In this document: in pieces, positions 28,683 through 37,090 of the stretch
Position numbering within the stretch: position 1 is the first letter of the stretch
Layout: each line of letters begins with the position of its first letter
Source of the DNA: Mesonia aquimarina
GTDB taxonomy: Bacteria; Bacteroidota; Bacteroidia; Flavobacteriales; Flavobacteriaceae
NCBI RefSeq assembly: GCF_003667275.1
Contig: NZ_RCNV01000002.1
Location: 62,001-126,000, forward strand
Length of the DNA stretch: 64,000 nt
Reading direction: 5' to 3'
Translations under genes and position numbers: made by a program
Notes under the pieces: model-generated
Told to the model about the DNA's origin: nothing
The model's database searches: none
What the model saw: only the letters and a program-made list of their open reading frames with translations

Positions 28683-28726
28683 TTTTTTTAACTACTTGGA
28701 AATTTATTTTTATATTGCATAACGTA
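28655..28726 (+). repeat. Flank repeat A, copy 1 (3' end of the barrel gene plus leader)
   Basis: This segment holds the last codons of the 1138-residue gene and the following AT-rich leader with TATATTGC at 28711-28718. A second copy lies at 30633-30708. The first 28 bases differ at only two positions, both third codon positions, so the encoded end SVQLRAYF-stop is the same in both. Confidence 0.85.
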
Positions 28727-28781
28727 AATTTTTATTAATCTCAACTTTTTGAACTTTATTAAAGTTGAACAAATTTTTCAA

Positions 28782-30425
28782 ATGAAAATAGCACTCTTAG
28801 TTTTTAGTATCTGTTTAAGTTTTTTTTCCTACGGTCAAATAGAACACGAACATGTTACAAATGAAATTCTAGTTAAATTTAAAAACGATCACCCTAACGA
28901 AAATAAAATCAGTAGTTATTTTGAAAAGCCAGAGTTAAACAGATTACACAATATAATTAAAGTTTCTAATTATGAAGTAATAAGAAACTCAGAAAGCAAC
29001 ACTACGGTATTAATTCAATATCAAAATAATCAAATTAGTTTACAAAAAGTAATTGCCATGTATAAAAACACAGAAGTTTTTGAATATGTGGAGCCAAATT
29101 ATATAGCAACAGCAGGAGGAAAAAAAATGACAACTATTCCTAATGATGCTGAATATTCAAGACAGTGGGGGTTAAAAAACGACGGAACCTTTGCTGATGC
29201 TCCAGCAATAAGCGGTGCAGACATACAAATGGAACAAGCCTGGGATATAGAAAAAGGCGATGATGATATGATTGTAGCTATTATAGATTCAGGTTTACGA
29301 CTATCACATCCTGAATTCTCAGGTAGAATATGGACTAATACAGATGAAGTTTTAGACGGAACAGATACTGATGGAAATGGGTTTGTAGACGATATTTTTG
29401 CAGGTTGGGATTTTATAAATAATGACAATGATCCTACAGATGATCACGGTCATGGAACAAATGTGGCTGGTATTGCTCTTTCTTCGGGAGATAATTTTTA
29501 TGGTTATGCAGGTGTGAATTGGAATTCTCAAGTTATGATTTGTAAAGCTCTTAATGCAAATAATAGTGGAAGCTACGCAGCTATGGCTGGAGCTATTTAT
29601 TACGCCGTAGATAATGGAGCTAAAGTAATTAATATGTCGATTGGAGGTAGTGGAAGCTCATCCGTATTAAATGATGCAATTGATTATTGTTACAATAATG
29701 GAGTAGTGTTAGTTGCTTGCATGATGAATTTCAATAATAATATAAGCTATTACCCCGCAGCTTATGATAAAACAATTGCTGTTGGTTCAACAGATCCAGA
29801 TGACACTCGAAGTAATCCTTTTTTCTGGAGTCCAACAAGTGGCAGTAATTATGGAGATCACATAGATATAGTAGCTCCAGGAAATTATATATATGGTTTA
29901 AGTTATGATTCGGATACAAATTATAACACTTATTGGGGAGGCACTTCTCAAGCATCTCCGTTGGTTGCTGGAGTTGTTTCACTTCTTTTAGCACAAAACC
30001 CTTCTTTAACTTTTGAGGAAATTAGAACAATATTACAAGAATCTTCAGAAGATCAAATTGGAGATCCTACGGAAGATAGTAATGGATTTGACATATACTA
30101 TGGTTACGGAAGACTTAATGCAAAGAATGCACTCACTCATCAAATGCTTAATTCTGGAGATTTAAAAAACCCAAATAGTTCAGTAATAATTTCTCCAAAC
30201 CCTATAGAGAGTTATAAAATCTTAAATATTACTAACCTAAAAAATTCTACATATACCATTTCTATTTATAACACACTAGGTCAACGTTTTTATAGTGTAA
30301 AAAAAGTAAATCAAAAGAAAGTATTAAGCCTAGAATTACCAAAACTTAACAGTGGAACTTACTTTATAGAGATTATAAACGAATCGAACCATACTTCAAC
30401 TAATAAAAAACTAATTGTCAATTAA
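28782..30425 (+). CDS. Secreted S8 subtilisin-family peptidase with T9SS sorting domain
   Basis: A 547-residue serine protease. The ATG at 28782 directly precedes the signal (MKIALLVFSICLSFFSYGQ); the frame is open upstream to a TTG at 28749. A prodomain spans about residues 20-110. The triad is D169 (AIIDSGL), H224 (DDHGHGTNVAG; the second His of HGTH is Asn) and S389 (GGTSQASP). The oxyanion region reads VACMMNFNNN instead of the common AAGN. Residues about 470-547 (ISPNPIESYKILNI to NKKLIVN) are a T9SS type A sorting domain, so the enzyme should be surface-attached or released. It is flanked by the duplicated segments described separately. Confidence 0.92.
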   Translation: MKIALLVFSICLSFFSYGQIEHEHVTNEILVKFKNDHPNENKISSYFEKPELNRLHNIIKVSNYEVIRNSESNTTVLIQYQNNQISLQKVIAMYKNTEVFEYVEPNYIATAGGKKMTTIPNDAEYSRQWGLKNDGTFADAPAISGADIQMEQAWDIEKGDDDMIVAIIDSGLRLSHPEFSGRIWTNTDEVLDGTDTDGNGFVDDIFAGWDFINNDNDPTDDHGHGTNVAGIALSSGDNFYGYAGVNWNSQVMICKALNANNSGSYAAMAGAIYYAVDNGAKVINMSIGGSGSSSVLNDAIDYCYNNGVVLVACMMNFNNNISYYPAAYDKTIAVGSTDPDDTRSNPFFWSPTSGSNYGDHIDIVAPGNYIYGLSYDSDTNYNTYWGGTSQASPLVAGVVSLLLAQNPSLTFEEIRTILQESSEDQIGDPTEDSNGFDIYYGYGRLNAKNALTHQMLNSGDLKNPNSSVIISPNPIESYKILNITNLKNSTYTISIYNTLGQRFYSVKKVNQKKVLSLELPKLNSGTYFIEIINESNHTSTNKKLIVN

Positions 30426-30501
30426 TCAATACTTTTCAAGAAGAAAGATGATTATAAAATCAAACTATTAGTTTAGTTATATTGTTTTTGATCAATTAAT
30501 G

Positions 30502-30548
30502 TTTAAACCAAAAAAGCACCGAATTTAACGGTGCTTTTTTGGTTTAAA
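30502..30548. terminator. Long perfect-stem terminator after the subtilase
   Basis: Arms 30502-30521 and 30529-30548 form a perfect 20-bp stem with loop AATTTAA; the core is GCACCG/CGGTGC beside A-runs and T-runs. The right arm and loop belong to the block duplicated at 33538, whereas the outer left arm is found only in this copy. Confidence 0.9.
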
Positions 30549-30623
30549 TATGAAGAAGCTTTATTCTTTCTTTTTTAAGGCCAGTTCTAATTCTTGAATT
30601 TTAGCGTTTTTTGCCTACTAAAA
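30510..30623 (-). pseudogene. Fragment of the 78-residue membrane-protein gene (flank repeat B, copy 1)
   Basis: About 102 bases match 33538-33639 with four differences. The match covers the terminator and the 3' end of the minus-strand 78-residue gene, so this fragment still reads KNAKIQELELALKKKE-stop in frame (Val to Ala once), then loses homology near 30612-30623. No start codon or membrane segments remain. It is a remnant left by a duplication or recombination event, not a gene. Confidence 0.85.
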
Positions 30624-30632
30624 TTAGGAAAA

Positions 30633-30708
30633 AAGCGTGCAATTACGAGCTTACTTTTAGATTTTTTTAACTTATTTTAAAAATTTGTTTTATATTGCTT
30701 AGCGTTAA
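30633..30708 (+). repeat. Flank repeat A, copy 2 (displaced 3' end of the barrel gene plus leader)
   Basis: Matches 28655-28726. It carries the codons for SVQLRAYF and a stop with no gene body in front; upstream sequence turns abruptly into the flank B remnant through a ~10-bp junction (about 30623-30632). The leader with TATATTGC at 30691-30698 then sits 21 bases before the BspA-like start codon, so this copy probably supplies the promoter region of that gene. Confidence 0.85.
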
Positions 30709-30718
30709 AACTAATTTT

Positions 30719-33511
30719 ATGAAAAATCTTTACACTCTTATTTTTTTAACATTTATATCTTTTACTATAAATGCACAAAACCAACCGTTTATTACTACAT
30801 GGGGGGTTTCATCATTTGATGGCTTAGATATTACAATTCCTACTAAAGGAACAGGTTATAATTATACCATTGATTTTGGAGATGGAACTGTAGAAAATAA
30901 TGTAACGGGCGACGTTTCTCATACCTACAATTCTTCAGGAATATATACAGTAAGTATTACTGGGGATTTCCCTAGAATATGCTTTGGAAACTATTGGTTT
31001 ACCACATCTAATATGGAAGATAAAATCGCTTCTGTGGAGCAATGGGGTGATATTCAATGGTACTCTATGAGTGAAGCCTTTTACGGGTGTGATAATTTAA
31101 ATATTAATGCAACGGATATTCCAGATTTAAGCCAAGTAACTGATATGAGTTCTATGTTAAGAGAAGTAAATTTCATTAATTCATCAATTAATAATTGGGA
31201 TGTTTCAAATGTGACTAATATGAGTTACTTATTTGCTTATGCAGACTCATTCAATCAACCACTTGATAATTGGGATGTTTCGAGCGTAATCAATATGGAG
31301 TCTATGTTTTGGGAGGCTTATAGTTTCAACCAATCAATAGATAATTGGGATGTATCCAATGTAACTAATATGGTAGGCATGTTCTCTAATGCCGCAGCTT
31401 TTAATCAGGATATTGAAAATTGGGATGTATCCAATGTAACTAATATGGCAGGAATGTTCTCTTCTACAGGAGTATTTAATAAATCTTTAAATAATTGGAA
31501 TACATCTAATGTAACTGATATGTCAGGAATGTTCAAAAACGCAAATTCTTTTAATCAACCTCTAAATAATTGGAATACATCTAATGTAACTAATATGAAT
31601 TCTATGTTTACAAGCAATGGGGAATTTAATCAGCCTCTTGATAATTGGGATGTATCGAATGTCACTAACATGGGGGAAATGTTTGCTTCAAAAAACACAG
31701 GTATTCAAATGTCTTTTAATCATTCTCTTGAAAATTGGGATGTTTCGAATGTGACCAACATGGGGGAAATGTTTTTTTCTAATTCTTCTTTCAACCAACC
31801 TCTAAATAATTGGGATGTTTCAAATGTTAGTCTTTTGTCGGGTATGTTTTACAAAGCCACTTCCTTTAACCAACCTCTCAATAATTGGGATGTTTCGAAC
31901 GTAACTTTTATGACAGGAGTTTTTTTTAATGCAACTACATTTAATCAGGATTTATCGGCTTGGGAAATAAACACCACAAATTTAACTAACTTTCTATCTA
32001 ATTCTGGTTTGGATATTAATAATTACGACTATTTTTTGAGCCATTTAAATACTTTAGGTTTGATGAATGGATTTCTAGTAGCTGATGGACTTGAATATTG
32101 CGATCAAAGTTCGCACGATTACTTAGAAAACATTTTAGGGTGGAATATTCTAAGTGATAGCCAATCGCCAAATTGCAACTCCATAAACGGCGAAATAACC
32201 TATGATGAAAATAATAATGGTTGCGATCCAGCCGATCAAGGGGTTTCAGGTTTTATGGTTAACGCAAACGACGGTACAGATGATTTAAAAACCTATTCGA
32301 GTAATGGCAGCTATACTTTAGGAACAATTGGTACTAATTTTACCGTTTCAGTTATGAATTATCCTAGCTATTACTCTATAAGTCCGGCAAGCCAAAATGT
32401 AACTTTTAATACTTCTTCTACTGAAGTAGTCGATTTTTGTGTTACTGCCAATCAAAATATCGAAGATTTAAATATTACATTATTACCTACTAGTGAAGCG
32501 CGGCCCGGTTTTGAAGCTGACTACCAATTAGTAGTAGAAAATCTAGGAACTCAAAATGTTGCTAACGCAACGGTAACCGTAGATTTTGATGACGCCATGC
32601 AAAGCTTTGTTAGTGCTAGTGTAACGCCAACTTCTACTACCACAAATCAATTAAGCTTTGACATTACTAATTTACAACCGCTTACCAATCAAAAAATTGA
32701 TTTTACCCAGCAAACTTTTCAGCCGCCCACAGTAAACGGCAATGATATTTTAAACTTTAACGCCACAGTGACACCTAACGCTAACGACAATACGCCAACT
32801 GATAACACATTTATCTTTGATCAAGTCGTGGTAAATTCTTACGACCCTAATGATAAACAAGTTTTACAAGGCGAGGAGATTTATGAAGAAGAGACCGATG
32901 AATATTTAGATTATCTTATCCGTTTTCAAAATACAGGAACAGCAAGTGCCATTAATGTTCGGATTTTAGATACGCTTCATCCAAAATTAGATTACAGCAC
33001 CTTAAAGCCGGTAAGTGCAAGTCATAATTACCACATTGAAATTACAGATGAAAACCAAGTAGAATTTATTTTTGATAATATAAATCTTCCCGACGAAAAT
33101 ACTAATGAACCTGCAAGTCACGGATTTGTAGCTTATAAAATTAAACCGAAAAGCGATGTAGCAGTTGGAGATTTCATTGAAGGTGATGCGCGTATTTATT
33201 TTGATTTTAATGCGCCTATTATTACCAATATGGCTTCTACTGAAATTATTGATGATCTTAGTACTGATCCATATATCTTTGAAAGCTCTATTAGTTTGTA
33301 TCCTAATCCGACACAGAACATATTGAATATCGAGACTAAGAATAAAGCTGAGATAAAAAAATTAAAGCTTTTTAACCTTAACGGTATCCAGATAGAAACA
33401 GTTGTTAACAACAAAAAACAACTTAATGTAGAAAACCTAAGCAATGGAATTTATTTTATTAAAATTACCACAAACCAAGGAACTGTAACCAAACGATTTG
33501 TAAAAAAATAG
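30719..33511 (+). CDS. BspA/DUF285 repeat surface protein with PKD, DUF11-like and T9SS sorting domains
   Basis: A 930-residue surface protein; the ATG at 30719 precedes the signal MKNLYTLIFLTFISFTINAQ. Domains in order: a PKD-like domain (IDFGDGTVENN, HTYNSSGIYTVSI); ten DUF285/BspA-type repeats of 25 residues with core NWDVSNVTNMxxMF and ending FNQP; an SdrD-B-like segment (ITYDENNNGCDPADQGVSG); a DUF11/DUF7619-type region with SYDPNDKQV and YLIRFQNTGTASA; and a T9SS type A sorting domain (LYPNPTQNILNIE to VTKRFVKK). The repeats suggest an adhesin-like or ligand-binding role, which is inference. It lies in the duplicated cassette locus beside the subtilase. Confidence 0.9.
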   Translation: MKNLYTLIFLTFISFTINAQNQPFITTWGVSSFDGLDITIPTKGTGYNYTIDFGDGTVENNVTGDVSHTYNSSGIYTVSITGDFPRICFGNYWFTTSNMEDKIASVEQWGDIQWYSMSEAFYGCDNLNINATDIPDLSQVTDMSSMLREVNFINSSINNWDVSNVTNMSYLFAYADSFNQPLDNWDVSSVINMESMFWEAYSFNQSIDNWDVSNVTNMVGMFSNAAAFNQDIENWDVSNVTNMAGMFSSTGVFNKSLNNWNTSNVTDMSGMFKNANSFNQPLNNWNTSNVTNMNSMFTSNGEFNQPLDNWDVSNVTNMGEMFASKNTGIQMSFNHSLENWDVSNVTNMGEMFFSNSSFNQPLNNWDVSNVSLLSGMFYKATSFNQPLNNWDVSNVTFMTGVFFNATTFNQDLSAWEINTTNLTNFLSNSGLDINNYDYFLSHLNTLGLMNGFLVADGLEYCDQSSHDYLENILGWNILSDSQSPNCNSINGEITYDENNNGCDPADQGVSGFMVNANDGTDDLKTYSSNGSYTLGTIGTNFTVSVMNYPSYYSISPASQNVTFNTSSTEVVDFCVTANQNIEDLNITLLPTSEARPGFEADYQLVVENLGTQNVANATVTVDFDDAMQSFVSASVTPTSTTTNQLSFDITNLQPLTNQKIDFTQQTFQPPTVNGNDILNFNATVTPNANDNTPTDNTFIFDQVVVNSYDPNDKQVLQGEEIYEEETDEYLDYLIRFQNTGTASAINVRILDTLHPKLDYSTLKPVSASHNYHIEITDENQVEFIFDNINLPDENTNEPASHGFVAYKIKPKSDVAVGDFIEGDARIYFDFNAPIITNMASTEIIDDLSTDPYIFESSISLYPNPTQNILNIETKNKAEIKKLKLFNLNGIQIETVVNNKKQLNVENLSNGIYFIKITTNQGTVTKRFVKK
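31187..31951 (+). repeat. Ten tandem 75-bp coding repeats (DUF285/BspA type)
   Basis: The repeats encode nine 25-residue units and one of 30 residues (the seventh, with an extra SKNTGIQM-like stretch). The core NWDVSNVTNM is encoded by closely similar DNA, and two neighbouring units carry NWNTSNV instead, which suggests unit duplication. Copy number could change by slippage or recombination without shifting the frame. Confidence 0.9.
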
Positions 33512-33537
33512 ATTTTTCACAAGAATACAACTATCAA

Positions 33538-33568
33538 AAAAAAGCACCGGATTTAACGGTGCTTTTTT
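33538..33568. terminator. Terminator after the BspA-like gene (flank repeat B, copy 2)
   Basis: Arms 33538-33549 and 33557-33568 (A-run, GCACCG, loop GATTTAA, CGGTGC, T-run) form a 12-bp stem between convergent genes. Only the inner part of the longer stem at 30502-30548 is shared; beyond the A-run the left side differs. Confidence 0.88.
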
Positions 33569-33588
33569 GGTTTAAATATGAAGAAACT

Positions 33589-33825
33589 TTATTCTTTCTT
33601 TTTTAAGACTAGTTCTAATTCTTGAATTTTAGCGTTTTTCTCGCTTACTAATAATCTTTGGTATTTTGCTTCGGCTATAAAATAAACAACAATAAATATA
33701 TTTTGAACAGTCATTGAAATATATTCCTTTCCAATCGGAAAAAAACGTGCTATTAATAACAACATAAATATTGCCATTGCACTTAAACTCATGTATCTCC
33801 AAAATTTCTTATTCTTTAAAATCAT
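33589..33825 (-). CDS. Small membrane protein with C-terminal coiled coil
   Basis: A 78-residue protein with two hydrophobic segments (about residues 11-30 and 36-52) and a charged helical tail (SEKNAKIQELELVLKKKE). No family is recognised. Its start lies directly after the glyS stop codon, so it is probably co-transcribed with glyS. Its last 16 codons and the terminator are duplicated at 30510-30623. It is likely a real gene, because the duplicate fragment differs by only one residue, but short length limits certainty. Confidence 0.6.
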   Translation of the reverse strand: MILKNKKFWRYMSLSAMAIFMLLLIARFFPIGKEYISMTVQNIFIVVYFIAEAKYQRLLVSEKNAKIQELELVLKKKE

Positions 33826-35370
33826 CTATTTACCTTTTTGCATCCAAGTTCTAAAATCTACCTCTTTTGCAATGATATTTTTGACTTCTGAAATCGGCAC
33901 ACGTTTTTGTTCCATCGTATCGCGATGACGAATGGTTACTTGATTATCTTCTTTGGTGTCGTGATCTATAGTAATACAAAATGGTGTTCCGGCAGCGTCT
34001 TGACGTCTGTAACGTCTTCCTACAGCATCTTTTTCATCATAGCTTACATTAAAATCCCATTGTAATTCTTCCATCAATTCACGAGCAATTTCAGGTAGAC
34101 CATCTTTTTTAACCAAAGGCAAAATAGCTGCTTTATACGGCGCTAAAATAGCCGGTAGTTTTAAAACCGTTCGTGTGCTGCCGCCTTCCAATTCCTCTTC
34201 TTTTAAAGAACTAGAAAAAACCGCCAAAAACATTCTATCTAAACCAATTGATGTTTCAATTACATACGGCACATAATTTTTGTTCATTTCGGGATCAAAA
34301 AACTGTAATTTTTTACCAGAATGTTCTTCGTGTGCTTTTAAATCAAAATCAGTTCTCGAGTGAATTCCTTCTAATTCTTTAAAACCAAATGGAAAGTTGA
34401 ATTCAATATCGGTTGCTGCATTGGCATAATGCGCCATTTTTTCGTGATCGTGAAAACGGTAATTTTCTTCCCCTAAACCTAGCGAAGCGTGCCAATTTTG
34501 GCGTGTTTCTTTCCAATGTTCAAACCATTTAAGTTCATCTCCGGGACGCACAAAAAATTGCATTTCCATTTGTTCAAACTCACGTTGACGGAAAATAAAT
34601 TGACGCGCTACAATTTCATTTCTAAAGGCTTTCCCTATTTGAGCGATTCCGAAAGGAATTTTCATTCTCCCGGTTTTTTGTACGTTGGCAAAGTTTACAA
34701 AAATACCCTGCGCGGTTTCCGGACGTAAATATAAATCGGTTGCGCTATCGGCAGAAGCACCTAATTTTGTGCCGAACATTAAATTGAATTGCTTCACGTC
34801 GGTCCAATTTTTAGACCCACTTTCCGGACAAGCAATTCCCAATTCTTCAATTAAGTCTTTTACGTCGGCTAAATTTTCTTCGGTTAAAGATTTTGCTAAA
34901 CGCTCTAAAATTTCCTTTTCTTCTTTTTTATAGCGAATTACACGCGGATTGGTGTTAACAAATTCAGCTTCATCAAACTTATCGCCAAAACGTTTACGCG
35001 CTTTTGTAATCTCTTTTTGCGCTTTTTGATTGATTTTTTCGGCGTGATCTTCTACCAAAACATCAGCTCGATAACGCTTTTTTGAATCTTTATTATCAAT
35101 CAACGGATCGTTAAACGCATCTACGTGACCAGAAGCTTTCCAAGTGGTTGGATGCATTAAAATTGCAGCATCTAAGCCCACAATATTTTCGTGCAATTGC
35201 ACCATGCTTTTCCACCAATATTCTTTGATGTTCTTTTTTAACTCTGCTCCGTTTTGTCCGTAGTCGTAAACTGCGCTCAGCCCGTCATAAATTTCTGAAG
35301 ATGAAAAAATATAACCATATTCTTTTGCGTGCGCAATTACTTGCTTAAAAGTGTCTTGTTGTTTTGCCAT
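33826..35370 (-). CDS. glyS: Glycyl-tRNA synthetase (dimeric, eukaryote/archaeal-type)
   Basis: A class II aminoacyl-tRNA synthetase, 514 residues, of the single-chain alpha2 type (GlyQS/GRS1). Motif 2 is seen around IPFGIAQIGKAFRNEI followed by RQREFEQMEMQFFV, and motif 3 near the end as YVIETSIGLDRMFLA. The N-terminus (YGYIFSSSEIYDGLSAVYDY) and the anticodon-binding domain (PYKAAILPLVKKDGL) are intact. The gene lies 48 bp after the coiled-coil gene and directly before the 78-residue gene. Confidence 0.96.
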   Translation of the reverse strand: MAKQQDTFKQVIAHAKEYGYIFSSSEIYDGLSAVYDYGQNGAELKKNIKEYWWKSMVQLHENIVGLDAAILMHPTTWKASGHVDAFNDPLIDNKDSKKRYRADVLVEDHAEKINQKAQKEITKARKRFGDKFDEAEFVNTNPRVIRYKKEEKEILERLAKSLTEENLADVKDLIEELGIACPESGSKNWTDVKQFNLMFGTKLGASADSATDLYLRPETAQGIFVNFANVQKTGRMKIPFGIAQIGKAFRNEIVARQFIFRQREFEQMEMQFFVRPGDELKWFEHWKETRQNWHASLGLGEENYRFHDHEKMAHYANAATDIEFNFPFGFKELEGIHSRTDFDLKAHEEHSGKKLQFFDPEMNKNYVPYVIETSIGLDRMFLAVFSSSLKEEELEGGSTRTVLKLPAILAPYKAAILPLVKKDGLPEIARELMEELQWDFNVSYDEKDAVGRRYRRQDAAGTPFCITIDHDTKEDNQVTIRHRDTMEQKRVPISEVKNIIAKEVDFRTWMQKGK

Positions 35371-35418
35371 AAAGCAAAAATAAAAAACCCTTTGAATTAA
35401 AGTAGCCTGCGAGAAAAA

Positions 35419-36300
35419 TTATTTTAAAGTAAAACTGGTAGAACCGATTAAGGTTGCACTATCAAAAATATTAATGACATAGCGCCCTTCTTTTAAGCCT
35501 TTTTCGGCAACTTTAACTAGCATACAAATATCTAACTGCTCATTATTATAATCAATAGAATTTACCGAACTATAGCGTAAGGTTTTCTCTTTAAATTTGA
35601 TTGTTTTTTTTGAGCCTAATAAATTATTCTTAGGATTGATTACTTGCACAAACAACTGTCGTTCTCCTGCTTCAATAATTGGATTTTCGTTTATGGTAAA
35701 ACAAACTTGTAATTGTTCTGCTCTATTGGCATTGGTTACTTCTACAGCCTCTTTATTATTACGTAAAATAACCGCTTGCCCATTAATTTCTGAAAGTTGT
35801 AACACGGAAGCTTTTTTTACTTTTTCGGCTAATTGTTTGTTTTGCGTATTTACAGAATCAATAATCCGCTGATTTTTAACAAGAATGCTGGATGTACTGT
35901 CAATCTCTGAGCGTAAAAAAGTATTTTCTTTTGATAAACTATCTACTGTAGTAACTAAACGTTGTTTTTCTAATTTAAGCACTTCAACTTGCATACGGTA
36001 TTTTTGCAGACTACTTAAATTACCGTTCATTTTTTTAAGGCTATCTGTCAACTCTGCAATTCGATCTTGTTCAGCTTTTAAATCAATTTTCAAGTTCTTA
36101 TGCTGCTCCATTAAAAGCTGATAATCTTCTTTCAACTCCTGCAATTCTTTTTGTAATTGCTCATTTTCTTTCTCAACTAAACTATTATTTTGCTTATTTT
36201 CTTGATAAAAGTTTACCGTATAAATGCCCAGACCAACCAAACAAATACATAAAATAGCAATTAATATTTTTAGAACCTTTGTATTCCTTTTTTCACTCAT
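35419..36300 (-). CDS. Membrane-anchored coiled-coil protein
   Basis: A 293-residue protein with one N-terminal transmembrane segment (about residues 10-28, LKILIAILCICLVGLGIYTV), then a Gln/Lys/Leu-rich coiled coil over about residues 30-165 and a globular C-terminal domain (about 170-293, starting SEINGQAVILRNNKEAVEVT). Similar flavobacterial proteins are often loosely labelled as chromosome-partitioning proteins, but no ATPase motif is present and I assign no function. It is divergent from comF and precedes glyS. Confidence 0.7.
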   Translation of the reverse strand: MSEKRNTKVLKILIAILCICLVGLGIYTVNFYQENKQNNSLVEKENEQLQKELQELKEDYQLLMEQHKNLKIDLKAEQDRIAELTDSLKKMNGNLSSLQKYRMQVEVLKLEKQRLVTTVDSLSKENTFLRSEIDSTSSILVKNQRIIDSVNTQNKQLAEKVKKASVLQLSEINGQAVILRNNKEAVEVTNANRAEQLQVCFTINENPIIEAGERQLFVQVINPKNNLLGSKKTIKFKEKTLRYSSVNSIDYNNEQLDICMLVKVAEKGLKEGRYVINIFDSATLIGSTSFTLK

Positions 36301-36362
36301 ATAGAATAGATTAACGCAATATTTTGTACCTTACTATTTTAAGGTAAAAATTATGAGCTAAC

Positions 36363-37043
36363 GTGATTGCTGATTTATTCAACTTATTTTTTCCTAAAAC
36401 TTGCGTAACCTGCAATAAAACTCTTCTTAAAAACGAAGATCTTATTTGTCTGTTTTGCAGACATCAATTGCCACTTACCAACTTTCATCTAGATAACGAA
36501 AATACGGTAAAAAAAGTATTTTATGGAAGAGTTCCTTTAGTAAATGCTACTTCGTTGCTCTTTTTTTATAAAAAAGGAATTACGCAACGTCTTTTGCACG
36601 CGTTAAAATATAAAGGTGAAAAAGAAGTTAGTGCCTATTTGGGCTCTTGGACTGCAACTGAATTGGAAGAAACCAATTGGATTAAAGATATAGATGTCAT
36701 CATTCCGGTGCCGCTTCATAAAAAGCGGTTAAAAAAACGCGGTTACAATCAAGTTGAAGGCTTTGGTAGAACCCTGGCAAATCATTTTTCCATTCCGTAT
36801 GAAAGCAATGTACTTATCAAAAAATCTGCAACAAGAACCCAGGTTTTTAAGGGTCGCTTGGCTCGTGCTGTTATAAAACCACATCATTTTAGTTTACAAC
36901 AAAAAGAAAAAATCACCGGGAAACACATTCTTTTAGTAGATGATATTGTTACTACCGGATCTACTTTAGAAACCTGTGCCACAATTTTGCAAGAAAGTCC
37001 AGATGTAAAAATTAGTGTTGCTACAATGGCAATTACTATCTAG
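36363..37043 (+). CDS. comF: ComF family amidophosphoribosyltransferase-like protein
   Basis: A 226-residue ComF-type protein linked in other bacteria to uptake of DNA during natural transformation. The N-terminal zinc-finger pattern is CVTCNKT plus CLFC, and the phosphoribosyltransferase domain has the PRPP loop ILLVDDIVTTGSTLETC near residues 195-211 and VIPVPLHKKRLKKRGYNQ, the family signature. The start is GTG at 36363. No other competence genes are in the window, so a role in transformation is only suggested by the family. Confidence 0.88.
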   Translation: MIADLFNLFFPKTCVTCNKTLLKNEDLICLFCRHQLPLTNFHLDNENTVKKVFYGRVPLVNATSLLFFYKKGITQRLLHALKYKGEKEVSAYLGSWTATELEETNWIKDIDVIIPVPLHKKRLKKRGYNQVEGFGRTLANHFSIPYESNVLIKKSATRTQVFKGRLARAVIKPHHFSLQQKEKITGKHILLVDDIVTTGSTLETCATILQESPDVKISVATMAITI

Positions 37044-37090
37044 TAAAAAAAATAATTGTTTCTTTGTGTAAAAATTTATTTCCTGAAAGA

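Noticed and set aside
30633-30660. Start of a second small gene before the BspA-like protein
   Set aside because: Only the final codons and stop of the barrel gene are present; it is a displaced gene end with no start codon.
31187-31951. CRISPR-like array
   Set aside because: The 75-bp periodicity has no unique spacers and encodes in-frame DUF285 repeats of a secreted protein.
36363-37043. Competence locus built on comF, ssb and radA
   Set aside because: These genes are separated by unrelated genes over more than 15 kb and no pilus or comEC-type gene is in the window.
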